Part shown: positions 5,834 through 9,742 of the stretch, piece after piece
How the letters are laid out: the number at the start of each line of letters is the position of its first letter
How positions within the stretch are numbered: the first letter of the stretch is position 1
Assembly (NCBI GenBank): GCA_017416885.1
Contig: JAFQAM010000173.1
Span: forward strand, 1 to 9,742
Reading direction: 5' to 3'
Origin: Clostridia bacterium
GTDB taxonomy: Bacteria > Bacillota > Clostridia > Oscillospirales > CAG-272
DNA length: 9,742 bases
The notes under the pieces: model-generated
What the model was told of the DNA's origin: nothing
Databases searched by the model: none
What the model saw: only the letters and a program-made list of their open reading frames with translations
Program-made: the position numbers and the translations under genes

Positions 5834-6313
5834 ATGAAAAACAGCTTAATTATTTTAATTAAAGTAGCGCTTATTATTTTGCTTATAGGTGTTATAGCAT
5901 TATGCGTATTTTGGCTACCAAGCTTAGTTGACTATATAGGCAGCCACATTGAAAGCCAAGAGCAATTTAATACTGTCAAAATTTTAATCTATACAGCAAG
6001 CATAATTTTATCATTATCATTAATCACAGTATTTCTATTAGGCTTTAAATTTTTGCCCGAGCTTAAAAACGATACAATTTTCCATAAGAAAAATGCAAAG
6101 CTCATTAAAACTATATCTATAATCCTCTTTTCAGCGTGCGGACTATTCAGCCTGTGCGTTATAGGGCTTTTTCTTATGGGCGAGCTGATTTTATCCCCTG
6201 CATTATTATTTGTTGATGCGATCGGAGTAATAGTAGCGCTTATGCTTTTTGTGTTATCTAAGTATGTTGATAATGCCTCAATACTGAAGGAGGAGGTTGA
6301 TGCAACGCTATGA
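5834..6313 (+). CDS. DUF2975 family four-helix membrane protein (YoaS-like)
   Basis: A 159-aa integral membrane protein with four predicted helices, at about residues 7-27, 49-70, 93-115 and 118-142. The loop NDTIFHKKNAKLIKTI (79-94) between helices two and three is the region typically conserved in DUF2975. The acidic tail (residues 150-159) faces the cytoplasm if the first helix enters inward-out. Bacillus subtilis YoaS is a family member and likewise sits next to a tiny HTH gene, yozG. The biochemical role of the family is unknown; a membrane partner that transmits a signal to the HTH protein is plausible but unproven. AGGAG (5823-5827) lies 6 nt before the ATG. It is first in an operon under a consensus promoter and overlaps the HTH gene by 4 nt (ATGA), pointing to translational coupling. 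Confidence 0.85.
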   Translation: MKNSLIILIKVALIILLIGVIALCVFWLPSLVDYIGSHIESQEQFNTVKILIYTASIILSLSLITVFLLGFKFLPELKNDTIFHKKNAKLIKTISIILFSACGLFSLCVIGLFLMGELILSPALLFVDAIGVIVALMLFVLSKYVDNASILKEEVDATL

Positions 6314-6531
6314 TTATATTTAATATTGATGTGATGCTTGCCAAAAGAAAAATGAGCGTAGGCGAGCTTGCCGAAAATGTAGGCTTTACTATGGCAAATG
6401 TCTCACTTTTAAAAAACGGCAAAATAAAAGCATTAAAAATATCAACACTAAATAAGCTATGCAAGGTGCTTGACTGTCAGCCCTGCGACCTTCTTGAATA
6501 TGTTGAGGGAGAGGATGACGAGGATGCATAG
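6310..6531 (+). CDS. Small Cro/C1-type HTH regulator (YozG-like)
   Basis: A 73-aa protein that is almost entirely one helix-turn-helix domain: ML-AKRKMSVGELAENVGFTM (helices 1-2), ANVSLLKNGKIKALKIST (recognition helix and wing, about 29-46), then LNKLCKVLDCQPCDLLEYV, the conserved end of this family. An acidic tail (GEDDEDA) follows. The start MIIFNIDVMLAKRKMS matches how YozG-type proteins begin, which supports the ATG at 6310. The purine run AAGGAGGAGG (6287-6296) lies 13 nt upstream, further than usual, so coupling to the preceding gene through the ATGA overlap probably helps initiation. It likely regulates its own operon, possibly under control of the DUF2975 membrane protein. C51, C56 and C59 are a small cysteine group that could be redox- or metal-sensitive; that is speculation. 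Confidence 0.9.
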   Translation: MIIFNIDVMLAKRKMSVGELAENVGFTMANVSLLKNGKIKALKISTLNKLCKVLDCQPCDLLEYVEGEDDEDA

Positions 6532-7573
6532 TAAAATATACGATGTAGTAATCGTAGGCGCAGGACCCGCAGGCTCATTTTTTGCAAGAGAATTAGCCAT
6601 GAATAAGCCTGAATTTAAAATAGCATTAATCAACGGTCAAAGCAAAGAAAACACCAAGCCCTGTGGCGGTCTTTTATCCCCATCCGCGCAAAAGCTATTT
6701 GCAAAATACAACCTGACTCTACCAAACTCTGTATTGGCAGATCCACAGATTTTTTCAGTTGAAACAATAGACCTTAATACAAAATGCGTGCGCCACTACC
6801 AGAGGCATTATTTGAATATGGACAGATACCTGCTTGATATGTATCTATTATCACTTGTGCCACAAAATGTGGATGTAATATGCGACCGCTGTATAAGCAT
6901 AGAAAAAGACAACAATTTATACAAATTAAAGCTTAAAAACACCGACCTGTGTGGATTATCCATAGTGGGCGCAGACGGCGCAAGCTCAATTGTAAAAAAT
7001 AGCTTTTTTAAGAAAAAAGCATACAGATATACCTCGATACAAGGCATATATAGATGTAATAATCCACACCTTCCTCATTATTCTTGCATTTTTGATAGGA
7101 AAACAAGCGATAGCTGCTCCTGGACCATACGCAAAAACGGTTATTATATTTTTGGCGGAGCATTTAAAACCAAGGGTTGCAGAGAAGCATACGAAAAGCA
7201 AAAAGCAAATCTTGAAAATTTTCTTGGATACAGCTTAGGCAAGCCCGAAAGAATAGAAGCCTGTATGCTTACAAGCCCAAAAAAATTAAGCGATTTTTTT
7301 GTAGGCAAAAAAGAAATATACCTAATAGGCGAAGCCGGTGGCTTTATAAGCGCAAGCTCCTTTGAGGGCATAAGCAATGCAATACAAAGCGGCAGATTAC
7401 TTGCAGAAGCATACTCAGAGGGTAAAAACCATAAGGAAATTTTAAAATTGTACAAAAGGAAAACAAGAAAGCTAAAATTAAAGCTCTTTCTTAAAATCCA
7501 AAAAAGAAAGATACTCTGTTCGCCGTTTTTGCGCTTTCTTATAATGAAAAGCGGAATTAAGAGTGTTAAGTAG
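6524..7573 (+). CDS. FAD-dependent oxidoreductase, geranylgeranyl-reductase-like
   Basis: A 349-aa flavoprotein. Residues 6-25 hold the Rossmann dinucleotide-binding motif (YDVVIVGAGPAGSFFARE, G12-x-G14-x-x-G17). KPCGGLLS (46-53) is the Cys-Gly-Gly motif of the geranylgeranyl reductase/digeranylgeranylglycerophospholipid reductase family. IVGADGASSIV (147-157) is the DG motif, and LIGEAGGFISASSFEGI (267-283) is the second FAD motif, with Glu270 where most relatives have Asp. Such enzymes reduce isoprenoid double bonds or hydroxylate aromatics; the substrate here is unknown. The basic, hydrophobic C-terminus (310-349) may touch membrane. Start choice: ATG at 6524 with GAGG 9 nt upstream; an ATG at 6515 is possible. 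It overlaps the HTH gene by 8 nt. The stop codon lies inside the first heptamer of the downstream array. Confidence 0.85.
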   Translation: MHSKIYDVVIVGAGPAGSFFARELAMNKPEFKIALINGQSKENTKPCGGLLSPSAQKLFAKYNLTLPNSVLADPQIFSVETIDLNTKCVRHYQRHYLNMDRYLLDMYLLSLVPQNVDVICDRCISIEKDNNLYKLKLKNTDLCGLSIVGADGASSIVKNSFFKKKAYRYTSIQGIYRCNNPHLPHYSCIFDRKTSDSCSWTIRKNGYYIFGGAFKTKGCREAYEKQKANLENFLGYSLGKPERIEACMLTSPKKLSDFFVGKKEIYLIGEAGGFISASSFEGISNAIQSGRLLAEAYSEGKNHKEILKLYKRKTRKLKLKLFLKIQKRKILCSPFLRFLIMKSGIKSVK

Positions 7574-7594
7574 GATGTGGGGTGTAGGATGTAG
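7571..7594 (+). repeat. TAGGRTG heptamer tract leading array unit 1
   Basis: TAGGATG (7571-7577), TGGGGTG (7578-7584) and TAGGATG (7585-7591), then TAG. The same heptamers lead the other units: two before unit 2 (7733-7746, both TAGGGTG), two before unit 3 (7864-7877) and one before unit 4 (7995-8001). The first TAG is the stop codon of the oxidoreductase gene. Confidence 0.85.
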
Positions 7595-7745
7595 TCCTCT
7601 CATTTTGCGAAGCAAAATATATCGAAAATCGCAAAGCGATTTATATCGAAACTGCAAAGCAGTTATATCGAATTTCACGCAGTGAAATATATCGAATTTG
7701 CGAAGCAAATATATCGAGTGCGAAGCACAGTTTAGGGTGTAGGGT
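7591..7745. repeat. Hairpin array unit 1 (six hairpins)
   Basis: H1 7602-7618, H2 7626-7642, H3 7650-7664, H4 7672-7688, H5 7696-7710 and H6 7718-7728, with ATATCGA between each pair. It is the only unit with H4, whose GTG/CAC arms and GCA loop depart from the GC-NNN-GC core. H3 has an AAA loop. Confidence 0.93.
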
Positions 7746-7876
7746 GTACTCCTCTCATTTTGCGAAGCAAAATATATCGAAAATCGCAAAGCGATTTATA
7801 TCGAAACTGCATAGCAGTTATATCGAATTTGCGAAGCAAATATATCGAGTGCGAAGCACAGATTAGGATGCAGGAT
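7746..7876. repeat. Hairpin array unit 2 (five hairpins)
   Basis: H1 7757-7773, H2 7781-7797, H3 7805-7819, H5 7827-7841 and H6 7849-7859. It lacks H4. The H3 loop is ATA instead of AAA, while all stems remain perfectly paired. Confidence 0.93.
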
Positions 7877-8000
7877 GTACTCCTCTCATTTTGCGAAGCA
7901 AAATATATCGAAAATCGCAAAGCGATTTATATCGAAGCTGCATAGCAGTTATATCGAATTTGCGAAGCAAATATATCGAGTGCGAGGCACGGTTTAGGAT
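7877..8000. repeat. Hairpin array unit 3 (five hairpins)
   Basis: H1 7888-7904, H2 7912-7928, H3 7936-7950, H5 7958-7972 and H6 7980-7990. H3 carries G7937 in place of A, giving a G-T wobble. The H6 loop is GAG rather than GAA. It shares the ATA loop of H3 with unit 2, so units 2 and 3 are the closest pair. Confidence 0.93.
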
Positions 8001-8018
8001 GTACTCCTCTCATTTTGC
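8001..8018. repeat. Truncated hairpin array unit 4
   Basis: The unit start GTACTCCTCTCATTTTGC is intact, then homology ends abruptly at about 8018, half-way through H1. The following 57 bp (8019-8075) are unique AT-rich leader of the GH2 gene. This marks the right boundary of the array. Confidence 0.85.
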
Positions 8019-8063
8019 AAGACACACTTTAAAATTCATAAATTATCCGAAAAGCATATAAAG

Positions 8064-8070
8064 AAAGGAA
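8064..8070 (+). promoter_or_regulatory. Ribosome binding site of the GH2 gene
   Basis: AAAGGAA, with AGGA at 8066-8069, lies 6 nt before the ATG at 8076. It decides the start of this edge-truncated gene. No promoter with usable leader spacing was found between the array end and this site. Confidence 0.8.
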
Positions 8071-8075
8071 ACAAA

Positions 8076-9742
8076 ATGAAAAAACTTAATTTCAACAAAA
8101 ATTGGCTATTTAGCCTAAATGACGGAGAAAAAACGGAAATAAATTTACCTCACGATTTTTCCATTATTCAAAAAAGACTACCTAATGCAAAATCAAACCA
8201 ACACGGCGGATTTTTTCAAGGCGGTGTAGGTAGATATGAAAAGAGCTTTAGGGCAAAGAAAAATAAAAAATATTTCTTTATGTGCGACGGCTCATTTGGA
8301 CTTACCGAGATATATGTAAATGCAAGCTCAGTGTTTATAAATAAGTATCCCTATAACACATTTTATGTTGATATCACCGATTTTTTAAGATATGATAAGA
8401 ACAATGAAATTGTAATAGTTGTAAATAACTCTCACCAACCAAACGCAAGATGGTACACAGGCTCAGGTATTTACAGAGATACATATTTGTTGGAATGTGA
8501 TAACGCATACTTTAGCCCACTTGGATTGTTTGTCAAAACAGAAGCGATACAAAATGACACAGCATATATGTCAGTTGAATGCGATGTATATTTAGAGAAA
8601 AAAGGCGAGGGAGTGTTGGAGTTTGAGGTTTTTGAAGACGGAAAGAAAGCGCCTGTCCACACCTTTAAAAAATATGTATACAGCGAGCAAGGTAAAAATA
8701 CAATAATATCTAAGTTCCAAATCGAAAATCCAAAAATTTGGGACACCGATACACCAAGTATGTATAGCATAAATGCAAAGCTAAATTATAACGGAATTAC
8801 AGACACAGATAAAAGCGCTTTTGGTATAAGAACTGTACAGATTGACAGTAAAAACGGCTTTATTCTAAACGGAAAATCAATTAAGCTTCGTGGCGGATGT
8901 GTTCATCATGACCAAGGTGCAGTAGGCTCACGCACATATGCGCAGTGCGAATACCGTCGCGTAGCCAAGCTGAAGGAAGCAGGCTTTAATGCTCTCCGTT
9001 GCTCACACAATCCACAGTCCCGGCATTTCTATGATGCATGTGACCGTCTCGGCGTTCTTGTAATGGATGAGCTTTTTGACTATTGGACCGAGGGTAAGCA
9101 GTTAGAGGACTATCACTCATATTTTGGCGACAACTACGAAAAATGGATAGAATTAATTGTAAAGCGCAATAGAGTCCATCCGTCAATCGTAATGTATTCA
9201 ACAGGCAACGAGATCCCACAAAAGGCGGGCAGAGGCTACGGCTATCGTATAGCAAGAAATATTGCTGACAACATAAGAAAATACGACACATCACGCCCTC
9301 TTTCTCACGGTCTTTGCAGTTTATGGGACAATAGTGAAGCATACGAAAAAGAAAAAGCGGAAAACGATTTTTCTGCTGATAAAATGGACTATTTTTCTGA
9401 AGCGACAAAAATTACAGCCGATACTGTGGATATAATTGGCTATAATTATCTTGAATACCGACTTGAAAAGGATCTTATAAGATTTCCAAATAGAGTATTC
9501 TTAAACACAGAAACATTCCCCCAATGCGCATATACAACCATAAACCAATTAAAGAACAATCCAAGAATTGCAGGCGACTTTGTATGGACCGCCTATGACT
9601 ATTTTGGAGAAACCGCAATAGGACATACCGAACATACAGACAATGAAGAAGGACCGTTTATGCTTGATTATCCTTATCATATTGCCAACTGTGGCGATAT
9701 CGATATTCTCGGTGTCAGGAAGCCTCAATCCTACTATCGCGA
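8076..9742 (+). CDS. Glycoside hydrolase family 2 beta-glycosidase (3' end beyond window)
   Basis: The first 555 codons of an open frame that runs off the right edge. Residues about 1-145 are the sugar-binding jelly-roll domain (LPHDFSII, GGVGRYEKSF), ending in the family signature RWYTGSGIYR (125-134). About 147-260 are the immunoglobulin-like domain, closing with FGIRTV. From about 262 onward is the TIM barrel: LRGGCVHHDQG (271-281), FNALRCSHNP, LGVLVMDELFDYW, and YSTGNE with acid/base E379. The nucleophile is E479 in FLNTETFPQ. WTAYDYFGE and the following segment continue the barrel. Both catalytic glutamates are present, so it should be active, as a beta-galactosidase, beta-glucuronidase or related retaining enzyme; the HHDQG/TETFP pattern resembles GH2 members that carry a C-terminal DUF4982. 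There is no signal peptide, so it is probably cytoplasmic. The hairpin array ends 57 bp upstream. Confidence 0.93.
   Translation, partial: MKKLNFNKNWLFSLNDGEKTEINLPHDFSIIQKRLPNAKSNQHGGFFQGGVGRYEKSFRAKKNKKYFFMCDGSFGLTEIYVNASSVFINKYPYNTFYVDITDFLRYDKNNEIVIVVNNSHQPNARWYTGSGIYRDTYLLECDNAYFSPLGLFVKTEAIQNDTAYMSVECDVYLEKKGEGVLEFEVFEDGKKAPVHTFKKYVYSEQGKNTIISKFQIENPKIWDTDTPSMYSINAKLNYNGITDTDKSAFGIRTVQIDSKNGFILNGKSIKLRGGCVHHDQGAVGSRTYAQCEYRRVAKLKEAGFNALRCSHNPQSRHFYDACDRLGVLVMDELFDYWTEGKQLEDYHSYFGDNYEKWIELIVKRNRVHPSIVMYSTGNEIPQKAGRGYGYRIARNIADNIRKYDTSRPLSHGLCSLWDNSEAYEKEKAENDFSADKMDYFSEATKITADTVDIIGYNYLEYRLEKDLIRFPNRVFLNTETFPQCAYTTINQLKNNPRIAGDFVWTAYDYFGETAIGHTEHTDNEEGPFMLDYPYHIANCGDIDILGVRKPQSYYR

Larger units (their letters stand above)
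7571..8018. repeat. Tandem array of short hairpins joined by ATATCGA linkers
   Basis: Non-coding DNA filling nearly all of the gap before the GH2 gene. Three full units (starting 7591, 7746 and 7877) and one truncated unit (8001) each begin GTA(C/G)TCCTCTC. Each unit strings together hairpins H1 ATTTTGC/GCAAAAT, H2 AAATCGC/GCGATTT, H3 AACTGC/GCAGTT, H4 ATTTCAC/GTGAAAT (unit 1 only), H5 ATTTGC/GCAAAT and H6 GTGC/GCAC. Loops are 3 nt. The same ATATCGA linker stands between neighbouring hairpins: 16 hairpins and 13 linkers in all. Unit periods of 155, 131 and 124 bp are not multiples of three, and the differences equal one 24-bp hairpin-plus-linker and one 7-bp heptamer. Five of the six hairpin types have a GC-NNN-GC core. 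Known relatives are not claimed; the function is unknown. Confidence 0.95.

Noticed and set aside
6470..6523. Longer oxidoreductase starting at 6470
   Set aside because: That start lies deep inside the HTH gene without a ribosome binding site, and adds residues ahead of a family whose FAD motif normally begins within about ten residues of the N-terminus.
7478..7945. Open frames of 61-103 aa on both strands across the hairpin array
   Set aside because: They translate the repeat units (recurring SKYIE or FSIYFASQNE strings), unit lengths are not multiples of three, starts lack ribosome binding sites, and both strands give similar ORFs because the hairpins are palindromic.
7571..8018. CRISPR array
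   Set aside because: The recurring 7-nt linker is too short for a repeat, intervening segments are self-complementary hairpins that recur in each unit instead of unique spacers, and no cas gene is present.
8035..8062. TTCATA / TATAAA promoter upstream of the GH2 gene
   Set aside because: Its transcription start would fall inside the ribosome binding site at 8064-8070, leaving no usable leader.

Overview
The window looks like a piece of chromosome from a low-GC, Gram-positive anaerobe of the Clostridia, probably a gut Oscillospiraceae/Ruminococcaceae-type bacterium. The reasons are AT-rich sequence, strong AGGAGG-like ribosome binding sites, sigma-A-type promoters with 17-bp spacers, TGA used as a stop, glycoside hydrolases of families GH3 and GH2, a secreted BspA-like leucine-rich-repeat protein, and a YoaS/YozG-like gene pair. 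No rRNA, tRNA, CRISPR array, transposase or phage gene was seen.

Layout. (1) 1-1124: the 5' end of a GH3 glycosidase on the minus strand, divergent from an AraC-family regulator on the plus strand. This is the classic arrangement of a sugar-responsive regulator and its target. A 15-bp-stem bidirectional terminator separates araC from the next, convergent gene. (2) 1123-2877, minus: a secreted leucine-rich-repeat protein with a Cys/His cluster. (3) 3035-3680: two small divergent orphan genes (71 and 62 aa) with no recognised family. (4) 3752-5692: a WYL-domain transcription factor followed after 18 bp by a cytosolic 5'-nucleotidase (NT5C1/PF06189 type), read from one promoter. The nucleotidase shows a clear two-fold internal duplication in which only the second half keeps the D-x-D site. 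(5) 5834-7573: a three-gene operon with a perfect-consensus promoter: a DUF2975 four-helix membrane protein, a YozG-like mini-HTH regulator (4-nt overlap) and a geranylgeranyl-reductase-like FAD oxidoreductase (8-nt overlap). (6) 7571-8018: a non-coding array. (7) 8076 to the right edge: a GH2 beta-glycosidase, cut by the window end, with both catalytic glutamates present.

The most unusual element is the array in (6). It holds three and a fraction tandem copies of a 124-155-bp unit. Each unit is a string of five or six short perfect or near-perfect hairpins, most with a GC-NNN-GC core (often GCGAAGC, known as an exceptionally stable DNA mini-hairpin), joined by an invariant ATATCGA linker. 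There are 16 complete hairpins and 13 linkers. Units begin with TAGGRTG-type heptamers in copy numbers 3, 2, 2 and 1. Copies differ by whole modules (one 24-bp hairpin plus linker, one 7-bp heptamer), and unit lengths do not preserve a reading frame, so this is structured DNA or RNA rather than a gene. The first heptamer supplies the stop codon of the oxidoreductase.

Functionally, the two glycosidases, the AraC regulator and the surface LRR protein fit a carbohydrate-degrading, host- or diet-associated lifestyle. The middle operons look like small regulatory modules whose physiological signals cannot be read from sequence alone.
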